From: Panagrolaimus kolymaensis
Taxonomy: Eukaryota; Nematoda; Chromadorea; Rhabditida; Panagrolaimidae
NCBI GenBank assembly: GCA_028622995.1
Contig: JAJQJQ010000071.1
Location: 310,001-374,000, forward strand
Direction: 5' to 3'
DNA: 64,000 bases
Shown here: piece after piece, positions 1 through 12,828 of the stretch
How the letters are laid out: each line of letters opens with the position of its first letter
Position numbering within the stretch: position 1 is the stretch's first letter
Position numbers and translations under genes: made by a program
Notes under the pieces: model-generated
Told to the model about the DNA's origin: nothing
What the model saw: the letters and a program-made list of their open reading frames with translations, nothing else
Databases searched by the model: none

Positions 1-3000
1 TAACATTTATAAAAAGTGTGATTTAACACTTATTTGACCTTCCATTGTTTGCTTCTAAAATGAAAAAAAAAACTAAAAATTAATCATAAATTAAAAATTT
101 TTAGTTTGATTCCCTTGAACTTTTATTGTAGCATTCTTTTTTGTAATCAAAAAACTCCAAAAGAAATATATTTTCGTCGCAGAAATTATTTTGGAGATAT
201 GTGTTTCCAAAATATATTCCTTCCCTCGAAAATGCAATTTTTACTTTCCTTTTTATTAAAATTAAAAAAGTTTTAGCAATCACGAAATTTTTTTAAACTT
301 TGCCCTTTTCTTTTGTTTAAAACAAAACTTAATTAGATCAATCAAAAAAATCAAAGAAATGACAATACATAGTCTGGAAAATTTTGCAAAAAAATAAACT
401 TTTTATTATCAAATTTGTAAAAATAAAATTTTTTCTTGAGAAATACTCTTTCCTTTTTTATTTTTGAAAATATTAGAGGAAATAAAAAAAACACGTTTTT
501 GAAATAATTTTTATTAAAACTGATTAATATTTTATTATTCGTCCATCCAAGCAAGCCCGAAATGAAGAAATTTCTTTTTATGTGATATGGCTTTACAACA
601 GCTGGAGAGGTTGATTCACGCTGGTTTCATGGATGATTGAAATCAACAATTTTTCTGAGAAATAAAAAAAAGTTTGATATCTGCAAAATATAATTGTTGA
701 GTAATTGAAAAAATTTCGATATTGTTTTTTTTGGATTACTCATACTGTTCAAAAATCCCAAAAAAAATAGTCATCACAAACATTGGATGTTTTTATGATT
801 TTTTCTGATTCTTCTTTTGAAGATGGTCATTCGCTGTTGGTATTCATTGACCAAAGAGAGTCACCAAATCTAGGCAATTATCAACCTTTAGTCTCTAAAA
901 TAAGAGAGATTATTTTTGAACCTTTAAAAAAATATTTCCTGAAAGTAACTTAAACGCTGCAGTTTTCGGGAAAAAAAATATATGTTTTTATTTATCATAT
1001 CTCTATCTCATTTCACTTTCTCAAAAATAAAAAATGTTCAAATTAATCCCTCGAAAAAGGAAGTATTTTTTCCAACAAGAAAAAAAAATTTCCTGGTTTT
1101 ATTTATTTTTTTATGATTTAATTTACTAACAGTTTTTTAATTCTTCTTGGGGTTTACCAAATTGCTTCCATTTTTTTTATTTGGCCTTCTCCGCTTCCTT
1201 CCAACGAATAATTTTGTTTTTTTTTGAGTATAACTTTTTTTTCTACAAAGATTTTATCTATCATAGTTTTGGTTTGGTTTACGCATTTTTTTTCTTTAAA
1301 AAAGAAATTAAAAAAATTTTTTCAAGAAAAAAAGACGCTATCAATGTCTTAGGTTTTGTTTATTGAAAGTCATCAAAGTGTTTAACGAATCGCAAAAAAA
1401 GATCAAATGGACACTATTTTACGCAAGTTAGTTAGTTTATTAACAAATAATTTGTGAAAGAAAAGTGTCATAGTTATTTTTATGCGCGATTAAAAGAAAC
1501 TTTTTATCATCGTCAACAAAAAATAATAACACTGTTTTTGAACCATGTGGCCGAGCACTCATACTTGGTTGGTCTCTTATGGGAAGCGATGATTAATTCA
1601 ATTAAAGTGCTACCCGGAAACCTAATGTAGCATTCTTTCTAGGCTACAATAATTTGAAACAAAAAAGAAACAAAGAACCAGCTAAAAAAAATTTATGTAT
1701 GCAAAAAATCATCCTTTTTTTGGAGGTTAAAATTTTTGCCCTGAAACCTCCGATGATTTATATTTGCCATGTGAAAGGTCTCATAACAATAAAGGGCAAT
1801 TTTAAAAAAGTTCGTCTTTAATCAATGTGCTCTTTCTTTCCATAGACTCTCGTTCCCATAAAAAAAACGATCTCAAGACACAAATTAAAAAATAATAATT
1901 AAGAAACTCACAAAAAATACAATTTCTCAACTTTAAAGTTTAAATTTTTCATTTACACAAAAACACATGCTGCTATTCAGAATATTAAGGTAATTAAAAA
2001 ATAAATTCACATGGGCTAAGAAAGAAAGAATGTTTTTGAGTTTTTTTTGTTTCTGGAAGAATGAATTAATTCCATTTTTCATTATTGCAACTTTTTTCTC
2101 CATATGATTTTTTCTTCTTTCTCACATTACTTTTTTTTCGTACAATAATTTTATTTTATCAAAGACAAAAAAATTCTTTTTTTCTTAGGTGGTTGATTAA
2201 TACCACGTGTCGTCGTCTATCAATGGTTTTTTTTCCTCCAAAAAAAAAGAAAAGAAAAGAAAAAAAATGGTAAAAAGACTACGTTTCAATAAACATTGAT
2301 CTATCTTTTTACCTTTTTTCTCTTTCTTTTATGTTTCTTTTTAATCAATTATTCACAATCATCATTGATTTAAAAGTGATATAAAAAAGAAAGAAAAAGA
2401 AAAAATTAACTTTTTGTCTAACAAACAAATATAAAACTAACTAACTATAAATGAAACGAAAAATGAGAGTAGTAGTAGTTTTGCGCCATCATTGCGCAAT
2501 TTGATCTTTTTTTGACTTTGAATTTATGGTCGAAAACTTTTTATTTTTGTCTGCAAAAAAACATAATACTGACGTCGTGATTTTTGTTCATAAAGGTGAG
2601 TGACCTCTGGGGCATTTTAGAATTAACGATGGAAAAAATTTTAATAGAAAATTTTTATTCATTTCTTGTTGTTTTCAAAATCAAGTAAAATCCCACTTTT
2701 TTGGGCCAAAATACATAACATATAAAATTTTCCATAAAAAACTGTCTTTAAAAAAGTTCAAAAACAAATCAAAAAACTTTTATAACTTCCAATAAAAAAA
2801 TGATGTTGCATTTAAATTTTTTTGTTCCTGTTTTTTTTCTCTTTCAAATTGAAACATCTTTATTTTGAAGAAAAAAAAGTCGTGGGAAAGGTACTCATTT
2901 TAATACGAATACGTAACAAGTCCGGTTTTTTTCTTTCTTTCCTCTTTCTTCTTTGAATATGTATTTTTGATCTGAAGGTGGACTTCTTTCTTCCAAAAAA

Positions 3001-3800
3001 AAAAACAGGAAGAAAAAATTTCAAAAAAAAAAATAAGTAGCACAAAGTTGTTGGTGGTTCCACGAAATTTAACTAATATAGGCAACCGCATGATTTTGAT
3101 TCATAAGATTTTTTTATAATACACTTAAAAAATACATCCCACAAAAAATCAGAATAAGATCAATTTGAAATTTTTTTTAATGGCAATTAAGGGGCAAAAA
3201 AGCAAAATAATATAATAAAATTTTAGAGGTCTCTCATCAAAACACAAAACAAAAAAAAATTTGCATGCATCGTTGCGAAAAAAATTTCCTCCGGCTATAT
3301 TTTTTTGTTTTTTGCTACATCGTCGGATATCCGATCAACCAACTAAATTTAGCTCTCTTTTTTTCTTTTTATAACTGCGTCATTGATAAAATGAATAAAA
3401 TCAAGGTTTTTAAACCTTTGTACTCGTTTTTTACTTTTCTATCGTTTTTCAATTTGAAAAAAAATCATGAACGTGAAAAAGAAAATAATAAAGCGAAGTA
3501 TCATGCGTCATTGGTTTGCTGCAAAACCATTTTTCTATCATTTCTGGTCAAAAGACAAATGGCGGCAACCATTTATCAAAAACAAATAAATAAACAAACA
3601 TTACAGTTTTTTTTTCTTTTTTCTTTTTGCAAATAATATCTTTATTTTTTCCCCTTCAAAACAGAATTTTTTTTCTAAAACACCGGATTAAAAAATTTAA
3701 ATTTTTCCAAGAATTTTAAAATAAAAAATTTATAAAGACAAAATGACGGAAAAAAAGAGAAAAAAAGCATCAAATTTTGTTATGAAAAAATTTTGTTTTA
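1..3800. other. gene-poor AT-rich DNA
   Basis: This stretch is dominated by A and T runs. The only non-trivial open frame I see is at 798-953 (listed separately). Other frames of 60-120 codons here are rich in Phe, Lys and Ile from homopolymer runs and show no splice or start context. I see no RNA gene or clear repeat. Confidence 0.6.
798..953 (+). other. isolated open frame, possible exon fossil
   Basis: About 51 sense codons end in TAA at 951-953. There is no in-frame ATG. Composition is more protein-like than the surroundings, with the stretch DGHSLLVFIDQRESP followed by NYQPLVSKIREI. I see no convincing splice acceptor in front of it. It could be a decayed exon, part of an unrecognised gene, or chance. 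No family is recognised. Confidence 0.15.
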
Positions 3801-3862
3801 CATATTTTTTTAAAGTGCGACGATATTCAAAATACAAATTTTCTTTTCAAAGATATAAAAAA

Positions 3863-3943
3863 TGATGATCAAATTTTGTCGTTGCTTCGGCTGCTTCTTT
3901 GTTTGAGCTTCTTCGTGATGTCGCTGGTCTTTCTACGGCCAGA
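3863..3943 (-). other. small basic open frame, possible first exon
   Basis: On the minus strand an ATG opens a short frame of 26 codons (MTSGRRKTSDITKKLKQRSS...), rich in Lys, Arg and Ser and more GC-rich than its flanks. It is preceded by TTAGCCTCC, which could be a trans-splice acceptor and leader. No clear 5' splice donor follows before the TGA, so it may be a micropeptide, a first exon with an unseen donor, or chance. Confidence 0.18.
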
Positions 3944-5071
3944 AGTCATGGAGGCTAAGGTCGAAGATTATTGAAGTTACTGATGGACAAAAAAAAAAGA
4001 CACAAGACAAAAAGAAGCAAATAAAAAAATGTTAAAAGCAAAGTAAAAAAAAACTGAAAGAAAAAAAAGTCAAAAGCGAATTAAATGAAAAGAGTTAAAA
4101 GGATTTGACGTTGCTGTACTTAACTTTTTTTTGTTAGCTGGCTTCATACAGAATTACTGTAGCTACGGACGGAATAAATGAAAGCAAAGTAAAAGAAAAA
4201 TATTAAATTAATTTTTTTTCTTCATGTGACTAACAACATAAGTTGAAGTTTTATAAAACTTTTCTTTAATAAGCACATGGCTTTTTTTTTGAAAAAAGTG
4301 TGTTATCGTTAGCTTTTTTCAGACATCGCTTGCTTTTTAAACTTTTTTTCTTTAATGAAAATTTCTAAGTTTTAAATTTTTTCCCCCCAAATTCTTGTGT
4401 CCCCAATTCCAACAATTTTATAAGTATTAAGAATAATAATTTATTTTTTAGTTTTTTTGAACTGTTTTTTGTACAAATAAAGCTCTACATAAAAATCAAA
4501 AACAATAAATAAAAAAAACTGGGATATCAGCAAAAGTGTATCAACATTATTTACAAACAAAGAAATAATTTAAAAAAACGGAGAACAAAATCAACAAACA
4601 AACAAAAAAAGGAAAATTTGAGAAATATCTGGGATTTATATATTTGCATATTTTAGAGTCCATGCAATGACAAATAAATATTGAGAGATCGAGTTTTAGT
4701 AGTTTGAGATGATTAAAGAGATTTTAAATAATATTACAGCGTCGAAGTTGTGAGAGTTAATTACAGTAGGATTTGAGAAAAGATGGTTGTCGTTGTTGTT
4801 GTGTATTTTTAAGGCACACAACTTTAAATAAATAAATTATAAAACACGTAGTAATATCACTGATAAATCCATAGTTTAGTATTCAAAAAAGAAGGGTCCA
4901 TTTTCAACAAATTTGTACAGCAAACAAAAAAAAATTCAGAAGAAACCATTGTTTTTTTTAATCAAAAAAAGTGAAAGGCTTGGTTTAGTTTGAAATAAAT
5001 AAATAATAAATTAAGTAAATATAAATATTAACAATTATATATATATAAATATATTTATACAAGGTAATAAT

Positions 5072-5188
5072 TATCTTCTCGATGAAGTTGAAGATTGTTG
5101 CAAAAAGGCTGATCTTCTGTTATTGCTTCGAGAAGCCAATTGATTCATTGTGAAAGCATCATCAACGCCAATCAAAATATGAATCATT
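5072..5188 (-). other. small open frame, possible terminal exon
   Basis: On the minus strand a short frame reads MIHILIGVDDAFTMNQL..., then a Ser/Arg/Gln-rich end (RRSAFLQQSSTSSRR) and TAA. It stands out from the homopolymer-rich flanks. It could be the last exon of a gene whose other exons I cannot find, or chance. It lies on the same strand as the basic frame near 3.9 kb but is not demonstrably linked to it. Confidence 0.18.
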
Positions 5189-5199
5189 TTTACAGTAAT

Positions 5200-8100
5200 T
5201 AAAAAAGAAATGCAAAGCAAATTCTTTTTTTATAAAAGTAAGTAAAAAGTAAAGAGGAAGAATAAAGCTTTGAAGAAGAAAGTATTTTATTTTAAACACT
5301 TTCAAACACAAAAAATGTAATAATATTTTATTTTATTCTTTCTTTCATTTTTTCGTACGTTTATATACTCTTTTTTTTCTTTTACGCCTCCCGCCAAAGA
5401 ACCAAAGGCCAACCCCATATTTTTTCTAACAACGACGTCGCTGCTTTTAAAAAAGCTCCGCCTTTTTTTCTTTTTTTTTATTTCGTTTAGTTTTATTTAG
5501 GAGGATGGTGGATAAAAAAGCTTAAACATCGAAAGGAAAAGGAAAAAAGGACGGCCTTTTGAAAAGTGAAAAAGCGAAAGGCCTTCCTCTTTTTGTAGCC
5601 GGATGGATGGATAGCCTTCGAAAAAAATAAAAAAGTTATGATTTTTGGATAAAAGATAAATAGAAAAATTAGAAACACTAATGAAACAAAAAACAGTAAC
5701 GAGGAAAAAAAACATTGTTTTTTATTAGGTAAAGTTTTGAAGCAAAAAATATTATATTACAGCCATAATAAATAGAATAAGTAAGATTCTTGAAAGACCA
5801 TTTCGACCACAAAATTATTTTTTTAGCAGTGAAAATAAAAATAGGCGCGACTAAAGAATGTTTTGTAGTATATCTCAAATTTTTTTTTCGCTTGCATGCA
5901 TAATCAGTGCTTAATTGCAAACACAATGTACAAGAAAAAAGAAGACGCTTAATGAGCAAAAAAAGGGTTTCTTATCATTTGATAAAATAAAATGAGCAGC
6001 AACTGGGTGAAAAAAAAAAAGAAAGCTGATGCAACAATGAAAAATGTCTAAAATCGTAGAGGAAAAATTTTTTTTAGTCGCCTCAACCACGAGATGACGA
6101 TTATATATTTTATCTTTCTTTGACTCACATCAGACACAATAAATATTGAATAATCAAACGACAACAACGATGACATCCGTAAAGCTATAAAAAAAATCGT
6201 GAATGAATACGTCCGCTTTTTTTGTTGCAAGAAGCATTTTTTTTGTACTCAAACAATTAGTCAGAAGAGTCCTGTGTCAATCTGTCAAAAAAAAAAGAGA
6301 GTCAAATAAAAAAAATTTCGCAACTATTTCCTTTGCAAACAGAGAAAAAATCACAAAATGGAATCATTTAATTTATGAACAAAATCATCTTAGAGCACAA
6401 AATTTTAGCATAAAATACAAACCTCGAAAAAAAATTTGATTGTTGGGTCTTCTGATATTTCCGATTAATGTTCTTGATGTTGACCGCCCAAGGAATCTTT
6501 TTTTTTTTGCAAAACAAATAAATTTGATTTTGTTTCTTTCTTATCGCGCACCTCTTTTTGCTTGCTTGTTAGTTAGTTGTCACGATCAAAAAAAAAGGTG
6601 CGTTCTTTTAAAGTTTTTTTTGATATTGTTTTAAAGAAAAAAAGGTGTGTGTGATTCATTTTTTTTTTTTGATGTAATCTTTTCTTCTTTTTTTATTGTA
6701 TTTACGTCGTTCTTACAAACAGTAAAAAAAACTTTATATAAAAGAAAAAAAGGTGCAACTTTTGATTAAAAAAAACAAATAAAAGACAATTAATGAATGG
6801 AAACATGTATGATTAAGAAATTTTATTTTTATAGTGTCCGGGTCAAAATTAAATAGGCGTCTTCTTGCGTAGTAGGTGGTGGTGATGGCGATAGATAGAC
6901 ATTTTGGAGGAAGTGATGGCATAAAGTTAAATTTCATGAGAATAATGGAGGTTGATGATTATAATTATGATGATAATCCTAAAGATGATGGATTTTTATG
7001 GTATATAGAATTAGAATTGACTTGGAAAATAGTTTTATTGAAATTTAAATTTTTAAAAATTAAAAAACCAAAAAGTCGGAATTGATAAATTTTCGAGTAT
7101 CACGAATGCGAATTCGTTTCGACGAGAAACTTACTCATAATTAAAACTTTGCTAATTTGTTAATTTTAAGTCCAATTTTTTATCATTTCGCTTGGATCGA
7201 AGAATAAAATTCTTACGAAATTTTTACTTTGATGTTGGCTCTGGTCTTAAAAATTCTTCACTATTGCTTTACATTTTTTCGGACAATGTTTATGTTTTTT
7301 AATCATTGCACTAAAATCCAAATTATTTTTTTTATGCAAAACCTTGTTTTCACATGCTTTTATTAATCCATTTATGCATCTTTTTTTTTAATTTCCAAAC
7401 TTCATTTTGATATCATTTCCTGATTTTAGTATACAGTGTATTGATAGATATTGTTTGACTTTTGGCCTTTTTTTGAAGTCTTTTACAAATTTCTTAGTAT
7501 TGTCTCTTTTAAGCCAAAGCCAAAACACTACTAAAGCTTTTTGTAAGGGCATATATTTTATTATTTTTTGAAGCTCAAAAGTTGCTTTCTATCTGACTGA
7601 CTACTGCTTTTAAAAAATAACAAATTTATTTTGATCATCTCTTCCTTTTTTAATATTTTTTTGTGCTTTAGTCTTTTCATAAAATTGTTGCCTCTTTTTC
7701 TTTCTTTAGCTTTGGTCTTCTTCTTAGTCGAGACTCGAAAGAAAATGCTACAAACTTCAAAGATGTTCGAGAAACAAAAACAAATAACATTTTTTTATTA
7801 CTAAAAAAATGTTTCATTCCTTTTTTTTTTGCTACAAAAAAGCAAAGCAAAAAAAGGTAAGAATTATTGGAAGCCAAAAAAAAGAAAATAAACAACCAAA
7901 TTATTTCTGCTTTTTTGACCACCTCGAAGAAATAAAAAAAAAAAGGAAAAGAATACTTTTTTATATTTATTAATTTTAGAAAGGTCAAAAAACAAAAAAA
8001 AACATTTTTTAATGTATTTTTTTTGTATAATTATTTGGTTTTTATTAAAAATAATATTGGCCAATTGGTCAACCAATTAAATGAAGACCAATAAAATTAT

Positions 8101-8290
8101 TAATCAGTGAATGTTTACTAACAAACATTTTTGATTAATATTTTATTAACAAACAAAAAAAAGTAGCTTTGGAGATCAAAAAACTAAACTTAAAATATAC
8201 TTTAAAGCAAAAAGTTTAATGATTAATTTTAGTTTACCAAAAAAAATATATATATATTCAAATTTAACTGATGAACGTCAAAGTAAACTT
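5200..8290. other. gene-poor AT-rich DNA
   Basis: No gene is supported. A frame at 6882-7085 on the plus strand contains an acidic patch (DDYNYDDNPKDDG) and is open on both strands; it has no splice context and is not called. Other frames are Phe/Lys/Ile translations of homopolymer tracts. Confidence 0.55.
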
Positions 8291-8291
8291 C

Positions 8292-8340
8292 CGATTATCT
8301 TCTGCCAACACAAAAATTTTCGTGTTGGCGGAGTTAATCG
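8292..8340. repeat. 49-bp imperfect palindrome
   Basis: The arms GCCAACAC (8304-8311) and GTGTTGGC (8322-8329) pair perfectly around a loop that contains AAAA/TTTT. An outer pair CGATTA (8292-8297) and TAATCG (8335-8340) extends the symmetry. It may be the core of a small foldback element or a transcribed hairpin. No target-site duplication was identified. Confidence 0.5.
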
Positions 8341-8966
8341 CTTAATTTTATTACTCGTTCTCTTTTTTATTTTTTGGTAGAAACTTTATTTGTTTCTTAA
8401 AACAGATTTCATACTTTTTCTGAGGAAGCTAAATCCGCTGTTTATTATCAAAACAAAAAAAAACCCCACGTTATTTAATTGTTTTTGAGAATTCTCTCAT
8501 TCATAGAAAATTTTTGTTTTTGAACCTTTATTTTTTGCAACAAAAAAAAAAGACGAGTAAGATAAAAAAATAATAATAGTATCTCAAATCCGGTAGAGAC
8601 AATAAATGCTTTTTTTCTTTTTCATTCAACTTTCTTCTTTTTGATACTCTCTTTTTTTAAATATTTACTTTTACCGGTAGCGGAAATCTTAAGTAAATTT
8701 TTCAGAGGTGAAGCAGAATTAAAATATTTAAATGAAATCTATCAATGATCATGTTTTGTTGGTTGGAAATGATGTGAGATTTAAATTGTTTTTGTTTTTT
8801 TTTTTTCGAAGCCCAAAAATAAATATGGATACCTTTTTTTGTTGAAGCCAAGAAAAAAAGATAATCGTGAGTACAAAAAAAGAAGATGGAAAAATTTGGG
8901 GGTAAAGACACTTCGAAATTGTAAAAAAAATGTCTGTGCAATCCGTTCTCCGAGGAAAATGTTTGT

Positions 8967-9194
8967 ATGCAATTGAAAAGTTTAAAAATGTTTGGAGGTT
9001 CAAAAAAACAGCTTCACAGACAGACTTCCGCGGAAGTTAGAAAAATTTTTAGTGGAGGCGAAATAAAGCGAAGTTTTTTGCAGTTGTATTTTCTACTCTC
9101 AAGGGAAGATGTTTCATTGTTTCAAAGATACAAACACAAAAAAATCTCAAGAGATATGATTAACCAGGTCTTGAACTGTTTATTTTTATTTTAG
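8967..9194 (+). other. candidate small ORF (75 codons)
   Basis: An ATG frame of 75 codons ends at TAG. A second Met at codon 8 (MFGGSKKQLHRQTSAEV) is the more natural start. The frame is less homopolymer-driven than its neighbours and encodes a basic, possibly helical protein. No family is recognised. It could be a real small gene, an exon (a weak donor, CAG|GTCTTG, lies near codon 69), or chance. Confidence 0.22.
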
Positions 9195-9199
9195 ATAGC

Positions 9200-11280
9200 A
9201 ATTTAAATTCTTGCATATTGCTTGAATATTGCTTGCAAACTGGAACTAAATAATCTTATTTTTCCGCGTTTTTAAGTTATGGTTATTGTTTGGCTTTTTT
9301 AAATATGTTTTTGACATCTCTCTTTCTTCATATAATAAAGGATACGATAAAATTAGTAGTAGTTGGTAATACTATAATACGATTCTGAATCCTAATTTCC
9401 GAATTAATTATCATGTTATTTTAAAACACTTAGAACAAAATTGTCTTCCTTGTCCAATGTAAGCTTGTTACTGATCGAACCTCACAATTTTCGCTTAATA
9501 CGTTTAATACAATAATTTTGTAGCTCTCTCTCGTCTCATAACCAAACTGACTAACAAAAAATGTAGTTGGCTTTATTTTTATTTTTATTTCTGGGTTTAT
9601 ACTTAATTAAAAGGAAGTATTTAAACTGATTATTGCTATACTTACAACTATGAACAATACCGACGCTAAAGAGATCATAAATACATATGTGTCCACTTAT
9701 TTATCCAGTCATTTCCCTTTTTTCTGGCTTTAAAACATATGACTTTCTTTTTTATCTTTTTTAAGTTTCCAAATTTTTTGTATTATTAAAAAAAGAGTTT
9801 ATAAAAAAATCTTCCTTCTTTTTTTCAGTGGTTTAAAAATAAAATATATTTCCTTTTTAAACGCTACTTCCTATTCTTTTTAAAATAAAAAATTAGACGT
9901 AAAATATATTTTATTTGTATTTTCTCATTTTGCGGTGGATTTTTTGTCGCACGACAGAGTTTAAAAAAAAGTGTGACATAACACATAAAAATAAATTTGA
10001 ACTCACTAAAAATAGTCTCAAAATTTAAATTTTAAAATTTGGAAATATTTATTTCTGCACTGCGGCGACAAATAATTTTTCATGGATGTCATCAAAAATA
10101 TTTTTTGCAAAAAACTTGCAATATATTATTTGCTTTTGCTAAAAAGAGGTTCGTTCTCTCATGGAAAGAAAAGAGATATGAACCTTTTAAAATAGGATTG
10201 CAACGGATGAAGACGTTGTCTACGTAGATATATGGCAGCCAAGTTATTTTTAATGTTATTAAACTAGCAATAATTTTAAGGATTAACCTTTTTTCTTTTC
10301 TTCTTTGCTATTTTTAAAAATAAAATGCAATGACCTGGTATTTAATTTAGAGATAAAGAAAAACTAAAAACATTGGCTTTGTTTGCATGTAAAAACAAAT
10401 ATGACCCTATTTAGTTTATGAGCAAATTTAAAAAGATCAGAACTGAAAAATCTTAGGGACAAAGCAAACCTTTAGCATTAAAATTTCTTTTATAGTGGAA
10501 ATACCTTGCAACGAATTTTTTCCTCCACTTCGAAGCTTCACAACAAAAAAAATAAAGATCTGAACTCATTTAAGTATTTGAGTTCTCTGTTATAATTATT
10601 AAAAAAAAGTTATTTAAGAAAATATAATTATACTTAAACCATGTGACTTTGGGTACTTAAAAACTTTTTTAATCACCATTAGCAATTAATAACTCAGTAT
10701 TAGTAACCAGCTTTTTTTAAAGCTTAAGATAAAATAATGAGGGAGTTTCAAGCTCGGCTACAATTACACCTTCAAATAATTATTTATTTATTTATTTTAC
10801 TGAAGCATAAATAATAAATATTCTTCAAACTTTGCTTTTTTTGAATTATTATTCTCCCTCATGGAACCTATTAAATAGAATCAAAAAACTTCCCATTTAA
10901 TAAACGGTTCAATGAAGAAAAATATTAAACTTCAAAAAGCAGCGAAGGCAGAAGGGGAACAAATTTTTAAGGAACAAATGTATCATGTTTTTAATTTTCA
11001 AAGCAACTCATTTTCTCACTTCTTTTAAATTCAGCTCAACGGAAGCATTTAAAAATAGCATAAATTTATTTTTAAATAGAGTTATTAAAAATTGTTTTTT
11101 TCCAAAACATTTAAGTCTATCCTTTTTAAACGACTCATTTATTTTTTGAAACCCCCGCTAAATAAAAAAATAAAATAATCATAAGATTATTTTTCAGATG
11201 ACCAATTTTGCTCTCTCTTGTTTCCTTAATTTTTCTTTATTTTCTGCCAATAAAAAGAAAAAAACACAAAAGATGGAAGA
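9200..11280. other. gene-poor AT-rich DNA
   Basis: No gene is supported. Near 10,734-10,863 the short words ATGAGGGAG and CTCCCTCAT form an inverted pair about 120 bp apart, too short to call an element. The rest is AT-rich with homopolymer tracts. Confidence 0.5.
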
Positions 11281-11287
11281 AAATCCC

Positions 11288-11318
11288 GCCGCACCCCGAG
11301 CGAAGCGAGGGGTGCGGC
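11288..11318. repeat. GC-rich perfect hairpin in AT-rich DNA
   Basis: A 10-bp perfect stem, GCCGCACCCC (11288-11297) with GGGGTGCGGC (11309-11318), closes an 11-nt purine-rich loop and is followed by a short T run. GC content is far above the surroundings. The look is that of a transposon end, a structured RNA or a terminator-like hairpin. No flanking duplication was identified. Confidence 0.55.
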
Positions 11319-11695
11319 TGTTTTAGCAATGAGAACGCCCGATCTGCTAACCGAAATTTATGATTTTTTTTATTTCGTGTAATTATGTTGATATTAGAGG
11401 GCTCTTTAGGGTCAATTTTTCGTCGCATTGACGAATTTTTAAAAAAAATAGAAGGAAGTATAGAAAAAAAGTGCTTAATCACAACATTTTAAAAGTTCAC
11501 AATGTCCCGCTGAGCGTTGCAGCAAAGTTAACGCATATTCTGGCTATAAAAATCGTTTTCTCCACCCTCAATTACCTCTATGAGTAAGCTAACTTTAAAA
11601 AACATCACATAAAAATAGATGTATGCCGCTATGGAAATTTAAATATTTTGATTTAGAGTAAAAATATCATTGGCTAAAGTTCCTTGTTATACATT

Positions 11696-11773
11696 TGCTG
11701 TGTGGCGTAGGCGTTGAAGGCGGTGATGTTTGGATATTTCTGTCATAGGTTCGAATCCCCACATTTTTTTTTT
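11696..11773 (+). ncRNA. tRNA-like Pol III element (degenerate tRNA or SINE head)
   Basis: A sequence matching the Pol III A box (TGGCGTAGGCG, 11703-11713) is followed 45 bp later by a canonical B box (GGTTCGAATCC, 11748-11758), then a run of ten T (11764-11773) that would terminate Pol III. The A-to-B spacing equals that of a standard tRNA. The acceptor and T stems do not pair properly, so it is not a functional tRNA as it stands. A tRNA pseudogene or the head of a tRNA-derived SINE fits best. Confidence 0.45.
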
Positions 11774-11779
11774 ATTAAT

Positions 11780-12826
11780 TGTTTTAATTGAATTGAGACA
11801 ATTATATCCAAATAATTTTTTATGATTTTTAATAATGTTTTCATTAGAAAATATGCAAATTTTTAATAAAATATTCACAAATTTTACTTTTTTTATGAAT
11901 ATTAAGTTTCTTTATTATGAAATTAAAGCGAAATTATTTTTAACGATTTTCAATGAAATTTTTTTTAACTAAGCTTTTGGATCGTATATTTTTTTTTCTA
12001 AATTTAATTGGATTAGCATACAAAACTTTTAGGTATTCTAAACGCAAAATTTAATTAAAAGTACGCTGACGTTTAGTTTATGAAAAGAATAAACATAGGG
12101 AACTTTTTTTATTATTTTCGGTGAGTTTAATCGAAAAGTAACTTGAATATTTCCTTCTTATTAATTTTTATTGTTCGTTCGTTTTCGATTACTTTTGGTC
12201 GCAGTCCCAGGGCTACTAGGCTTCGCTTTTTCCCATACATATTATTATTCTTTTTCTCTCTGTTTTTTTGTATCTTATCTTGAAATCTTTTATATTAAAA
12301 TAGGAAATTCACCTAAAAAATTTGCATAAATTAGAATGAAACTATATTTTGTTTTCCAAGCGCGATGAAATGATTTGGGTAATTTTCATATACATAAAAA
12401 ATCAGCAAAACATGGGTTTGCTTGCTGCGCAAATTAAGTGATTTAACTATTGTAAGCTTGCTCGATGACTATAACCTTAACTTTTTGCGAATTTTTCACA
12501 AGCTGGTATAAATTTTTTTTTAATGGTTCAGTTCATTGTTTATTTTGATTCGTGCAAAAAAAAAGTTTTAAAGGCTTACACATGTTTCAATTTTTAGGAT
12601 CTCATTATTGAAAATTAAGTGATTAAAATAGACACGAGTGATAAGATTGTTCGGGAAAAGTTTTAATTTTTATAAAAGTCAATACAATAACTTTTTGGAA
12701 AAGTAATTATTAAAACATAGGCATTAATACGAGTGGCAATTTTGTATTTTTCAATAAAACAAGTAAGATCGCCGACCGGAGGCAGCGGAGTTTCTAGTAA
12801 TTATTGTTGCAGACGGCTCAAGAGAT
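11780..12826. other. gene-poor AT-rich DNA
   Basis: No gene is supported. A GC-richer patch at about 12,770-12,820, just outside the 12.83-kb element, contains ccgaccggaggcagcgg-type sequence and may be a remnant of another element. Confidence 0.45.
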
Positions 12827-12828
12827 TA

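Noticed and set aside
3265..3636. 123-codon plus-strand frame, the longest in the left third
   Set aside because: It is Phe/Lys/Asn-rich from homopolymer tracts, with no domain, splice signal or distinctive composition.
6876..7085. Acidic plus-strand frame (DDYNYDDNPKDDG)
   Set aside because: It is open on both strands, with no acceptor or donor of quality and no homology recognised.
11687..11878. 63-codon minus-strand frame containing WGFEPMTE
   Set aside because: The WGFEP string is the antisense reading of a Pol III B box (GGTTCGAATCC); it is a by-product of the tRNA-like element.
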